Positions 6,427-14,542 of a stretch of 19,388 bases of DNA are shown piece by piece. A program made the position numbers and the translations under genes. Location of the stretch: assembly GCA_031409495.1 (NCBI GenBank), contig JANNXI010000020.1:1-19388 (forward strand). The letters run 5' to 3'. The notes under the pieces are model-generated. The model did not search any database. It worked only from the letters and a program-made list of their open reading frames with translations, and had not been told where the DNA came from. Numbering within the stretch: the first letter of the stretch is position 1; each line of letters opens with the position of its first letter. Origin of the DNA: JANMDR01 sp031409495 (GTDB lineage Bacteria > Pseudomonadota > Gammaproteobacteria > Burkholderiales > Usitatibacteraceae).

Positions 6427-8487
6427 ATGGCTACATTAAACCCAATATTAGATTTTTCTGGCATGCCGCGCTTTGACACCTTTACCCCCGAATGCGTGGC
6501 ACCGGCGATGACGCAATTGTTGAGCGAGGCTGACGAAGTTATTTCGCAGCTGTTATCAGCTAGCGAAGCACCCACATGGACCAATTTTGTCACGCCACTA
6601 GATGATGCGACAGAAAGGATTAGCCGCGCGTGGGGCATCGTGAGCCACTTGAATTTAGTGGCCAATTCGCCATCTTTGCGCGAAGCGTACAATCAACAAT
6701 TACCGCTGGTAACGGCATTTTGGACTGCGCTCTCGCTTAACGAAGCACTATTTGCAAAATATCAGATAATACGGGCGTCTCCAGCCAGTTTGAGCTTAAG
6801 TTCGGCGCAGAATAAGACGCTTGATAATGTGTTGCGCGATTTTCGGTTAGGCGGTGCGGAATTAAGTGCAAACCTAAAGCCGCAATTTAAACAGTTACAA
6901 GAATCGCTATCGACGTTATCGTCGAAATTTAACGACAATATCTTAGACGCGACCAACGCCATTGCGCTGTATGTGGAAGACGAACACGAGTTGGCAGGCA
7001 TTCCAGCCGACGTGCTGCACACGGCAAAAGCAGCGGCAGCGGCAGACAGCAAAGTAGGTTGGAAACTAACGCTGCACGCGCCTTGCTTAATGCCGGTTTT
7101 GCAATATGCGCATTCGCAACCGTTACGCGAAAAAATTTATCATGCCAACGTCACGCGCGCCAGCGAACTGGGAACGGCTTCGCTGGATAACACCGCGCTA
7201 ATTTTAGAAATTGTTGCCAAACGCCATGAGCTGAGTGGGCTATTGGGGTTCGATAATTTTGGTGAATTATCGCTGGCGACCAAAATGGCGCAATCGCCGG
7301 CTGAAGTATTTGATTTTTTAAACAACTTGGCCGCCGCCACAAAACCCTACGCCGTGAATGATTTTGCGGCAATGGTAGCCTTTGCCAAAGCCGAACTCAA
7401 TATGAGCACTTTAAACGCTTGGGACATCGGCTACGTGGCGGAGCGCCTACGCAGCGCCCAGTACGCGTTTTCTGAACAAGAAGTACGTCAATACTTCCCT
7501 GAGGATGCAGTATTAGCGGGGCTTTTCAAGCTATTGCAAACTATTTATAGCATCACGTTCAAAGCCGCAAAAACAGCGGTTTGGCATGATGCGGTACAGT
7601 TTTTTGACCTTTTCGATCGCAACCAAAACTTGATTGGCCATGTTTATCTTGACCTCTACGCTAACGCCAACAAACGGGGCGGAGCGTGGATGGATAGCCC
7701 TAGAAGCCGTCGTAAGCTATCGAATGGCATGCAGCTACCGGTCGCGTATTTAAACTGCAATTTTCCAGGCCCCGTGGACGGCAAACCGGCCCTTTTTACC
7801 CACAATAACGTGATTACGCTATTTCACGAGTTTGGCCACGGCTTGCATCACTTACTCACCCAAGTTGACGAGCTCGGTGTCTCGGGTATTGCGGGGGTGG
7901 AATGGGACGCCGTGGAGTTACCAAGCCAATTTATGGAAAACTTTTGTTGGGAACCGCGGGTGCTTGCCGACATGACACGGCATGTTGACTCCGGTGAGAC
8001 CCTACCTACCACGTTACTCCAAAAGATGCTGGATGCGAAGAATTTTCAAGCGGGCATGGCGATGGTTCGACAACTAGAGTTTGCGCTCGTAGATATGCAT
8101 CTGCATACGCACTTCAGCCGAGAAAAAAATGACGAAGCGACTGCAGGCACAGTGAATGCCCTAAACGCCCTATTAACGGCTGTTCGCAGCCAAGTTGCGG
8201 TAATAAACTATCCTTATTTCAATCGTTTTTTACATCAATTTAGCCATATTTTTGGCGGGGGTTATGCGGCAGGTTATTACAGCTATATGTGGGCGCGGGT
8301 ACTTTCAGCAGATGCGTATGGCGCCTTCGAGGAACAAGGCGTGTTAAACCCAATAGTTGGCCAGAAGTTTTGGGATGAGCTGTTGGGCCGTGGCGGTAGT
8401 CGTCCTGCGATGGAGTCATTTGTTGCGTTTCGCGGGCGGGCGCCGACGATGGCTGCGTTGATGCGGCATAATGGGATGCCCGCATAG
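6427..8487 (+). CDS. prlC: Oligopeptidase A-type zinc metallopeptidase (M3 family)
   Basis: This cytoplasmic endopeptidase degrades oligopeptides, including cleaved signal peptides in E. coli. Its 686 residues match the family length (~680). The zinc site is clear: HEFGH at 467-471 in VITLFHEFGHGLHHLL, with the third ligand expected at Glu497 in EWDAVELPSQFMENF, the same spacing as in thimet oligopeptidase. The C-terminal HIFGGGYAAGYYSYMWARV and DAYGAFEEQGVLN blocks, which line the substrate cleft, are also present. There is no signal peptide. The ATG at 6427 is eight bases after the receptor's stop, with a weak TTAGG in between, which implies co-transcription. The secreted DUF4124 protein follows after 19 bases. 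The symbol is assigned by family; the paralogue dcp is less likely given the overall motif match. Confidence 0.93.
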   Translation: MATLNPILDFSGMPRFDTFTPECVAPAMTQLLSEADEVISQLLSASEAPTWTNFVTPLDDATERISRAWGIVSHLNLVANSPSLREAYNQQLPLVTAFWTALSLNEALFAKYQIIRASPASLSLSSAQNKTLDNVLRDFRLGGAELSANLKPQFKQLQESLSTLSSKFNDNILDATNAIALYVEDEHELAGIPADVLHTAKAAAAADSKVGWKLTLHAPCLMPVLQYAHSQPLREKIYHANVTRASELGTASLDNTALILEIVAKRHELSGLLGFDNFGELSLATKMAQSPAEVFDFLNNLAAATKPYAVNDFAAMVAFAKAELNMSTLNAWDIGYVAERLRSAQYAFSEQEVRQYFPEDAVLAGLFKLLQTIYSITFKAAKTAVWHDAVQFFDLFDRNQNLIGHVYLDLYANANKRGGAWMDSPRSRRKLSNGMQLPVAYLNCNFPGPVDGKPALFTHNNVITLFHEFGHGLHHLLTQVDELGVSGIAGVEWDAVELPSQFMENFCWEPRVLADMTRHVDSGETLPTTLLQKMLDAKNFQAGMAMVRQLEFALVDMHLHTHFSREKNDEATAGTVNALNALLTAVRSQVAVINYPYFNRFLHQFSHIFGGGYAAGYYSYMWARVLSADAYGAFEEQGVLNPIVGQKFWDELLGRGGSRPAMESFVAFRGRAPTMAALMRHNGMPA

Positions 8488-8506
8488 CCAATCTGAGGAA
8501 AAAGCC

Positions 8507-9124
8507 ATGATTTCGAAAATTAATTTTACTTGCGTAAATTTGCTCGCCGCCACGTTGTTGGTTATCGCAAGTATGGTGCCCGTAAGTGCTGAGGCACAAG
8601 CGCCCAGCGCTACAGAAGCGCCCGTGAAGCTACAAACGCAAGCGCAGCAAGTATATCGTTGGCTAGATAAAGATGGCAGAGTGGTTTACTCTGACCAGCC
8701 GCCGCCGACCGACGCGAAGCAGCCGACAACAAAGCGCTTAGGGAGTACTGGCGCCAATAATGAAGAGCTCGGTTACGCTGTTACAGAAGCCGCCAGAAAA
8801 AGTCCGGTAACGCTATTTGTGAATAGCTGCGGCGAGGCTTGCGATAAAGCGCGCAAAATATTGTCTGATAGGGGCGTGCCACACACTACAAAAAACCCCG
8901 AACTGACCAAAGAAATTGGCGATGAATTGAAGCGCTTATCGGGCGAAATGAATGTGCCCTTTATGGTGATTGGTGACGCAGCGATGCGCGGCTTTGAAGA
9001 AAACGCATGGAATCTAGCGCTCGACAACGCAGGCTATCCGCGCCCCGGGGTGTTGACGCGTAAAACCAAGGCGAAAGAAGCCGCACCTGCGGCGCCAGTC
9101 AAGTCAGCCGAACCCAAAGCCTAA
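8507..9124 (+). CDS. Exported DUF4124 protein with glutaredoxin/thioredoxin-like domain
   Basis: This 205-residue protein has an N-terminal signal peptide (hydrophobic NLLAATLLVIASMVPVSAEA, cleavage near 30). A DUF4124 motif follows at about 48-67 (QQVYRWLDKDGRVVYSDQPPP). A thioredoxin-fold region spans about 98-180: TLFVNSCGEACDKARKILSDRGVPH with Cys108 and Cys112, then NVPFMVIGD (cis-proline type) and GFEENAWNLAL. The CGEAC pair has three residues between cysteines, not the classical two, so ordinary glutaredoxin chemistry is doubtful. The tail is rich in Ala/Pro/Lys. The start is set by a strong GAGGA eight bases before ATG 8507; an upstream in-frame ATG at 8471 would overlap the peptidase gene and spoil the signal peptide. 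The exonuclease III gene starts at the base after its stop. The cellular role is unknown, but a periplasmic location is likely. Confidence 0.85.
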   Translation: MISKINFTCVNLLAATLLVIASMVPVSAEAQAPSATEAPVKLQTQAQQVYRWLDKDGRVVYSDQPPPTDAKQPTTKRLGSTGANNEELGYAVTEAARKSPVTLFVNSCGEACDKARKILSDRGVPHTTKNPELTKEIGDELKRLSGEMNVPFMVIGDAAMRGFEENAWNLALDNAGYPRPGVLTRKTKAKEAAPAAPVKSAEPKA

Positions 9125-9892
9125 ATGAAGCTGGTGTCATGGAACGTCAACTCGCTCAATGTGCGCTTGCCGCATGTTTTGGATTTTTTGCGCGATAACC
9201 AGCCTGATGTGTTGTGCTTACAAGAGCTGAAACTTGAATCCAGCAAGTTTCCCATAGCGCAAATTCAAGAAGCGGGCTACCACGCCGTTTTTGAAGGCCA
9301 AAAAACGTACAACGGCGTCGCCATTATCTCTAAAGTTGCTGCCACCGAGATCACCTACGGCATCCCGGATTACGCTGATGAACAAAAGCGCGTGATTGCC
9401 GCCACCATCGACGGCGTGAGGGTTATTTGCGTTTATATTCCAAACGGCCAAGATGTGGAGTCCGAAAAATACCAATACAAATTGGCTTGGTTAAACGCCT
9501 TACAGCCTTATATTCGCGATCAACTTAAGGTGCATCCTTACTTTGCGCTATTGGGCGATTACAACATTGCACCAACAGACGCCGACGTGCATGACCCCGC
9601 AGCGTGGGACGGGCAAGTATTGTGTACAGCCCCTGAACGTGCGGCTTTCCAGGCATTGGAAGCAATGGGATTGCGCGATAGTTTTAGATTATTTACGCAA
9701 ACTGAAAGAAGTTTTTCATGGTGGGATTACCGCATGATGGGCTTTAGGCGCAATCTTGGCATGCGCATTGACCACATTTTACTAAGCCCAGCATTAGCCG
9801 AAAAATGCACGGCTGCCAGTATTGACAAAGCGCCACGTAAGCTCGAGCGGCCGTCGGATCATGCGCCAGTCATCGCCGAAATTACGCTATAA
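9125..9892 (+). CDS. xthA: Exodeoxyribonuclease III (AP endonuclease, EEP family)
   Basis: The enzyme cleaves DNA at abasic sites and degrades one strand from 3' ends in base excision repair. The 255 residues are near the family size. Catalytic blocks are all present: WNVNSLNVR (Asn7), CLQELKLE (Glu34, the Mg ligand as in E. coli), VICVYIPNGQ (Tyr), GDYNIAPTDADV (Asp/Asn), RIDHILLS (Asp) and the terminal SDHAPV (Asp245, His246). Substrate-binding WWDYR and FRRNLGMRIDH match the family. The ATG directly abuts the stop of the upstream gene and has no clear Shine-Dalgarno, so translation probably depends on coupling. It is the fifth of six closely packed plus-strand genes. Confidence 0.96.
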   Translation: MKLVSWNVNSLNVRLPHVLDFLRDNQPDVLCLQELKLESSKFPIAQIQEAGYHAVFEGQKTYNGVAIISKVAATEITYGIPDYADEQKRVIAATIDGVRVICVYIPNGQDVESEKYQYKLAWLNALQPYIRDQLKVHPYFALLGDYNIAPTDADVHDPAAWDGQVLCTAPERAAFQALEAMGLRDSFRLFTQTERSFSWWDYRMMGFRRNLGMRIDHILLSPALAEKCTAASIDKAPRKLERPSDHAPVIAEITL

Positions 9893-9901
9893 GTTCACGC
9901 G

Positions 9902-11257
9902 ATGGTTAATTTTGCAATCGATGCATTAACTGGCGTATTTTCTCGCGCGGCATTTTTAGCGCAACTCAATACTACCGTTGCACATGCACTTCTAAATCGC
10001 GAAAAGCTCGCCTATATCTTCATTGATTTAGACCGATTTAAGCAGGTAAACGACACCTACGGCCACGACGTGGGCGACAAGTATCTGACGGCTGTCGCAG
10101 GCCGCATCAGCGCCGGCGTGCGTCCAGGCGATATTGTTGGGCGTATTGGCGGCGATGAATTTGCGATCTTGCTCAAAAATTTACCTGCGCCTTCCGACGC
10201 ATGTGAAGCGCTGCTGCGCAGTATGTCCACTCGCATATTGGCGCACCTACGCGAACCCCTACTGATCGGCTCCATTAGCTTAACACCCAGTTGCTCAATG
10301 GGCATTAGCATTTATCCTGATCACGCCCAAGACGCACACGCATTGAGCAAACAAGCCGACACAGCGATGTATAGCGCCAAACAAGCGGGGCGCAATGATT
10401 TTAAATTTTTTACCGCCGCACACAGCATGAAGGCGCAGCAGGAAGCGTCAACCAAAAACTTTCTACAACAAGCCTTGAAACGGGGCGAGTTTCAACTGCA
10501 ACTCTTACCAAGAACGTTGCTTGAAGATTTTTGCATTGATGAACAAAGCGCCGTCACAACTGGAGATGCCCGTGATAGTATAAAAAATGCGGCCGCAGCT
10601 GAAGAAGCCCGTATTACCGGCTTTAGCAGCCACATTACCTGGCAACATCCGCGCCGGGGCAAGCTCAGTCAAGCGCAATTCTTAACCCTTGATATTGACA
10701 ATGAATTAGCCTGCGAAATAGGCGAATGGGCGTTGTTTCAGGCGCTACAAAACATGCAGTCGCACGGAACTTCGGCAACACTCTTTTTTAGCTTAAGTAC
10801 CGCGCAAGTTTTCGCAAGCGAACGCACCTTAGCATTTATCGCCGTTCAGCGAGCGCAGTTTCCAAATGCCGTCATATGCCTAGAAATTTCGCAAACGACG
10901 GTTGAAAAAAATAGTGACCATGTACAGTGTTTTTCGTATCAACTTGCAAACCTTGGTGTGCAGTGCGCCATAAACCACGTCGCGCTCCACGCTAATTTAT
11001 TTGCGTTAACCCAAGCGCTCACCATTCACTGCGTAGTGTTAGCGGCTTTAAATGGCAATATTTTGAAACTAAACCGCCATCAGCAAGCTTGCGTAGCCGG
11101 CTTCGCGGCATTTTGCCGACATCAAAACATTAGCCTTTGCGGTACAGCAAGCGCCGATGATAAAACCGGTGAAACACTAGCCAAGCTCGGCTGCAAAGCA
11201 TGGCAAAGCGACGAAATGGCACAAACCGCAGCTATTTCTAGCGCCATCAGTGGCTAA
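9902..11257 (+). CDS. GGDEF diguanylate cyclase with degenerate EAL-like C-terminal domain
   Basis: The 451-residue protein starts almost at once with a GGDEF domain (about 5-170) and has no sensor domain, membrane segment or signal peptide. FIDLDRFKQVND (40-51) and GRIGGDEF (80-87) look catalytically complete. An inhibitory I-site RPGD (74-77) is at the canonical nine-residue distance from GGDEF. Residues ~185-440 keep the length and outline of an EAL domain but have lost its catalytic residues: FSSHITW for EALIRW, FSLSTAQ for NLSA, AINHVAL for the DDFG motif, LCGTAS for AEGVE, AWQSD for the QGY region; only LEIS keeps the Glu of ELTE. It is therefore probably a synthase whose C-terminal part is a binding or partner domain. 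It follows xthA by nine bases with no clear ribosome-binding site. Confidence 0.88.
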   Translation: MVNFAIDALTGVFSRAAFLAQLNTTVAHALLNREKLAYIFIDLDRFKQVNDTYGHDVGDKYLTAVAGRISAGVRPGDIVGRIGGDEFAILLKNLPAPSDACEALLRSMSTRILAHLREPLLIGSISLTPSCSMGISIYPDHAQDAHALSKQADTAMYSAKQAGRNDFKFFTAAHSMKAQQEASTKNFLQQALKRGEFQLQLLPRTLLEDFCIDEQSAVTTGDARDSIKNAAAAEEARITGFSSHITWQHPRRGKLSQAQFLTLDIDNELACEIGEWALFQALQNMQSHGTSATLFFSLSTAQVFASERTLAFIAVQRAQFPNAVICLEISQTTVEKNSDHVQCFSYQLANLGVQCAINHVALHANLFALTQALTIHCVVLAALNGNILKLNRHQQACVAGFAAFCRHQNISLCGTASADDKTGETLAKLGCKAWQSDEMAQTAAISSAISG

Positions 11258-11294
11258 CCTATCGACGCTAGCGGTATCGGCCATGCGGCTTCGC

Positions 11295-11300
11295 TATAAT
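11295..11300 (+). promoter_or_regulatory. Consensus -10 box (TATAAT) ahead of rlpA
   Basis: A perfect TATAAT lies 67 bases before the rlpA ATG and shortly after the end of the six-gene series. The expected -35 position (around 11272-11277, CGGTAT) is poor and there is no TG extension, so the promoter is plausible but unproven. Confidence 0.4.
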
Positions 11301-11367
11301 AAGAGGGGTCGCGCACGCTGACCATCATTCATAGCATGCAAATCTCAAGACCTAAATCGTCACATCA

Positions 11368-11891
11368 ATGGGAAAAATGAAAGCCACGGAATTATTCAAC
11401 GCCGTCGCAACAGGCTTCGTTTTAGCAGCTGCAATCATCGTCTCGACACTCGCCGTAGCGCAAGCGCCTGCTACCCCAACAGCCGCACCCGCTGTCGCAG
11501 CGGTTGCTGCGCCGGCCGCTGTGGCTACCGCTCCGACTGCCGTAAAATTTGCCAGCACTGGCGATGCCATGGAAGGTAAAGCGGCTTGGTACGGGAAACG
11601 CTTCGCTGGGCGCAAAACTGCATCGGGTCAAATTTTCGATCCAGCCGCGATGACCGCCGCACACAACACATTGGCCTTCGGTACCAAAGTAAAAGTAACC
11701 AACAAAAAAACAACAAAACTGTCGTTCTTACCATTAATGATCGCGGCCCATCAACACCTGGCCGCATCATCGACGTTTCAGCTGTCGCAGCCCGCAAATT
11801 GGGCTTTGTGCGCGCTGGCACGGCGGCTGTGAAGTTGGAAATCACGGCTGAAGCGCCCCCCAAGAAAATGAAGGCTAAAAAATTGCTGTAA
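11368..11891 (+). pseudogene. rlpA: RlpA-like septal ring lytic transglycosylase, interrupted by a one-base frameshift
   Basis: RlpA cleaves peptidoglycan at the septum; its double-psi beta-barrel carries the active site. The first part (11368 to about 11710) gives a hydrophobic N-terminus, an Ala/Pro-rich linker and the RlpA start: GKAAWYGKRFAGRKTASGQIFDPAAMTAAHNTLAFGTKVKVTN, with the expected Asp91 and His99. After an A7 run (11704-11710) this frame turns to nonsense and stops at 11832. The frame one base back continues the domain exactly: NNKTVVLTINDRGPSTPGRIIDVSAVAARKLGF, to a stop at 11891. One more A would restore an open gene of about 174 codons. There is no SPOR domain, so this would be a short RlpA. 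Hydrolytic residues survive, so the break is recent, a base-calling error, or bypassed by slippage. The start could also be ATG 11377. Confidence 0.82.
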
Positions 11892-12000
11892 ACTAATCTG
11901 CATTCATTGGGGCGCGTAACGGCAAGCCGCCTGGTTCGTTTCTTGTCCTTGTATTTTTTTGTAAGCTGCTCTCAAAAGCTATTTTTAAGGTGTGTGTCAC

Positions 12001-13125
12001 ATGATCCCATTTAATCGTCCTTTTCTAACGGGTAATGAAGTCTCCTATATCGCTGAAGCCCATAAATTAGGCCATCTCTCCGGTGATGGCTCCTTCACCA
12101 AACGCTGCAACGCATGGCTAGAGCAGCGTACCGGCGCAAAAAAAGCATTACTTACCCATTCTTGTACCGCCGCATTAGAAATGGCAGCGATGTTGGCCAA
12201 CATGGTTGCGGGTGACGAAGTCATCATGCCGTCGTACACGTTTGTATCTACCGCCAATGCATTCGCACTGCGAGGCGCTGTGCCTGTTTTTGTTGACGTT
12301 GACGGTGCGACCCTAAATTTGGATGCATCCAAAATTGAAGCGGCTATTACCGCCAAAACCCGCGCTATTTGCGTCGTGCACTACGCCGGCGTTAGTTGTG
12401 ATATGGATGCCATCATGGCACTTGCGGCAAAGCATAATCTACTCGTAATCGAAGATGCCGCACAGGGCATTATGTCAAGCTACAAAGGCCGCCCCTTAGG
12501 CAGCATCGGCCATATGGCGGCATTGTCGTTTCACGAAACTAAAAACATAATTTCAGGCGAGGGCGGCGCACTACTAATTAACGACCCATCCTTGATTGAG
12601 CGCGCAGAAATTATTCGCGAAAAAGGCACGAACCGCAGTCTGTTTTTTCGTGGGCAAGTTGATAAATATACGTGGTGCGATATCGGTTCGTCATTTTTGC
12701 CGGGCGAAATTACCGCCGCATTTTTATGGGCGCAAATGGAGCAGGCTGACGACATTACTAAACGTCGAATGGCTATTTGGCAGCGCTATCACGATGCCTT
12801 CGCCGGCTTAAGCGCAAAAGGCTCAATCACGCGCCCGCATGTGCCCGAAGGCAGCGCACATAACGCACATATGTATTATCTACTGCTTGAAAATTTGGAT
12901 GTGCGCACCGCGTTCATCGCCCATTTAAAAGCAGCAGGCGTGCAATGCGTGTTTCACTATATTCCGCTACACAGCGCGCCAGCGGGGGAAAAATACTCTC
13001 GCGCCCATGGCGATTTGACCCTCACCAACAATTTAAGCGAACGTCTAGTGCGTTTACCGCTATGGATTGGCTTAGAGCCCGATCAACAAAAAGTGATCGA
13101 TACGGCTCATGCATTCTTCGCCTAA
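12001..13125 (+). CDS. wecE: dTDP-4-amino-4,6-dideoxygalactose transaminase (WecE/RffA)
   Basis: This PLP enzyme of the DegT/DnrJ/EryC1 family converts dTDP-4-keto-6-deoxyglucose and glutamate to dTDP-4-amino-4,6-dideoxygalactose (dTDP-Fuc4N). The 374 residues are very close to E. coli WecE along the whole length: MIPFN start, LSGDGSFTKRCNAWLEQR, SCTAALEMAAML, GDEVIMPSYTFVSTANAF, VVHYAGVSCDMD, VIEDAAQGIMSSYKGR (Asp152), SFHETKN with the PLP lysine Lys181 at the same number as in E. coli, EKGTNRSLFFRGQVDKYTW, and FHYIPLHSAPAGE. ATG 12001 is chosen because the conserved MIPFN begins there and AAGG lies about ten bases upstream; a GTG at 11992 is also in frame. A GtrB-like gene follows at once. 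No rmlA, rmlB or wecD homologue lies in the window. Confidence 0.94.
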   Translation: MIPFNRPFLTGNEVSYIAEAHKLGHLSGDGSFTKRCNAWLEQRTGAKKALLTHSCTAALEMAAMLANMVAGDEVIMPSYTFVSTANAFALRGAVPVFVDVDGATLNLDASKIEAAITAKTRAICVVHYAGVSCDMDAIMALAAKHNLLVIEDAAQGIMSSYKGRPLGSIGHMAALSFHETKNIISGEGGALLINDPSLIERAEIIREKGTNRSLFFRGQVDKYTWCDIGSSFLPGEITAAFLWAQMEQADDITKRRMAIWQRYHDAFAGLSAKGSITRPHVPEGSAHNAHMYYLLLENLDVRTAFIAHLKAAGVQCVFHYIPLHSAPAGEKYSRAHGDLTLTNNLSERLVRLPLWIGLEPDQQKVIDTAHAFFA

Positions 13126-13126
13126 T

Positions 13127-14107
13127 ATGCTTAAACAGCCCTTAACCACGCCGCCAGCGTTCGAATACACGTTTAGTGTAGTGGTGCCTGTTTATGGCTG
13201 CGCTGCGTGTTTAACCGAGTTGGTAAGCCGCATCAACGCAACGCTCACACCGTTAAATAAGCCGTTTGAAGTTATTCTGATCAACGACGCTAGCCCGGAC
13301 GATTCAGCGCGGGCACTGCATGCGCTTGCAAATGAATTTGCGCACGTAAAAATAGTAAGTTTTTCACGCAACTTTGGTCAGCATGCGGCGATCACCGCAG
13401 GTATCGATTTTGCGAGCGGTGAGTGGGTAGCTGTGATGGATTGTGACCTACAAGATCAACCGGAAGAAATTCCCAAGCTCTACGCCCGTGCGCTTGAAGG
13501 TTTTGATGTGATTTGCGCGCGACGACATCAACGGCAAGATGGCCTACTTAAACGCCTATCGTCGTTGATTTTTTGGGGTGCTTTTGACTATTTGACCGAT
13601 AAAAAGACAGACCATACCGTCGGAAATTTCGGCCTTTACCATCACCGCATCTTGGAAAATTTCCGCAACCTGCGCGAGCACAATCGCAACTTTCCGCTCT
13701 TCATTCGTTGGCTTGGATTTCGCACAACTTATGTTGACGTTGACCACGCCGTACGCGCAGAAGGCAAATCTAGCTACACCTTTAGCAAGTTATTGACCCT
13801 AGCGCTCGATAGCATGGTGTCGCATTCAAACCGGCCATTGCGTCTCTCGATTCAATTTGGCTTTTTTTTGGCAACAGGGGCCGTGATGGCTGGGGCCTAC
13901 CTCGTTCTTCGCTACATCATTCACGGCGTGCCAGTGGCGGGCTGGACGAGCGTCATGGTTACGTTATTGCTGGTATCGGGCATGCTGTTTGCAAACTTAG
14001 GCATGCTGGGTTTATACATCGGCAAAATTTTTGATGAGACTAAAAATAGGCCAATTTATGTGGTGGGTGATACACAAAATTGTTGCGAAAATGCCCGGCG
14101 TCGCTAA
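13127..14107 (+). CDS. GtrB/ArnC-like polyprenyl-phosphate glycosyltransferase (GT2)
   Basis: Enzymes of this group transfer a sugar from a nucleotide donor to undecaprenyl phosphate at the cytoplasmic face. Numbering from ATG 13127 (326 residues), the GT-A domain covers about 14-235: FSVVVPVYGC, VILINDASPDDS, SFSRNFGQHAAITAGID, VAVMDCDLQDQPEEIP (metal-binding Asp105/Asp107), a RRHQRQD loop and GKSSYTFSKL. Two membrane helices follow (about 242-263 and 273-297), then IGKIFDETKNRPIYVV, typical of GtrB/ArnC/DPM1-like proteins. It starts one base after the wecE stop; an in-frame ATG at 13109 would overlap wecE. The gtrA homologue follows within three bases. With WecE upstream, the donor may be dTDP-Fuc4N or an acylated form, but that is inference. 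Confidence 0.9.
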   Translation: MLKQPLTTPPAFEYTFSVVVPVYGCAACLTELVSRINATLTPLNKPFEVILINDASPDDSARALHALANEFAHVKIVSFSRNFGQHAAITAGIDFASGEWVAVMDCDLQDQPEEIPKLYARALEGFDVICARRHQRQDGLLKRLSSLIFWGAFDYLTDKKTDHTVGNFGLYHHRILENFRNLREHNRNFPLFIRWLGFRTTYVDVDHAVRAEGKSSYTFSKLLTLALDSMVSHSNRPLRLSIQFGFFLATGAVMAGAYLVLRYIIHGVPVAGWTSVMVTLLLVSGMLFANLGMLGLYIGKIFDETKNRPIYVVGDTQNCCENARRR

Positions 14108-14110
14108 GCG

Positions 14111-14536
14111 ATGCTGCCGCAACAATTGCCTGTCAAAAGCGCCGTGTTAAGCATACAGCTACTGCGCTACGCCGTCGCTGGCGTTGCTAATAATGGCATC
14201 GCCTATGTTATTTACCTGCTACTTGCACACTTATTGGATTCACCCAAAATCGCGATGAGCATTACCTACGTCGGTGGCATGACCGTGGGGTTTTTTATCA
14301 ACCGTAGCTGGGTATTTAAAAACAACAATGCGCAAGATGGCATCGCTTGGGCTGACGTAATTAAATACGTGATCGCCCATGCGGGTGGTTACGGTTTGAA
14401 CTACATTATTTTGCATTATTTTGTGGATGTTATGGGCTATCCGCATCCAATTGTTCAGGCAGCATCTATTCTTGTTGTGGCTGGATTTCTGTTTACGGTA
14501 TTCCGCTATTTTGTGTTTTCAGGAAAACCAAAATAA
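14111..14536 (+). CDS. GtrA family membrane protein (putative lipid-linked sugar flippase)
   Basis: GtrA proteins are small four-helix membrane proteins thought to flip undecaprenyl-phosphate-linked sugars to the periplasm. This 141-residue product has four hydrophobic segments (about 17-40, 47-66, 86-106, 113-134). It shows the family hallmarks LLRYAVAGVANNGIAYVIY, FFINRSWVFKN near 61-71 and a terminal FRYFVF. It starts three bases after the GtrB-like gene, the classic gtrB-gtrA pairing though in the order B then A. The third partner of such cassettes, a periplasmic-facing glycosyltransferase, is not directly downstream; the GT-C-like gene at 16985 is the only candidate in the window. Confidence 0.9.
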   Translation: MLPQQLPVKSAVLSIQLLRYAVAGVANNGIAYVIYLLLAHLLDSPKIAMSITYVGGMTVGFFINRSWVFKNNNAQDGIAWADVIKYVIAHAGGYGLNYIILHYFVDVMGYPHPIVQAASILVVAGFLFTVFRYFVFSGKPK

Positions 14537-14542
14537 CCACTT

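Noticed and set aside
11352..11615. Ala-rich minus-strand frame over the start of rlpA
   Set aside because: It is the complement of the Ala/Pro-rich linker of RlpA, which creates open frames by composition.
11701..11715. Programmed -1 ribosomal frameshift in rlpA
   Set aside because: The zero-frame codons AAC AAA AAA ACA would re-pair the first slipping codon as CAA, and no strong downstream stem was seen. A lost A explains the data more simply, though slippage is not excluded.
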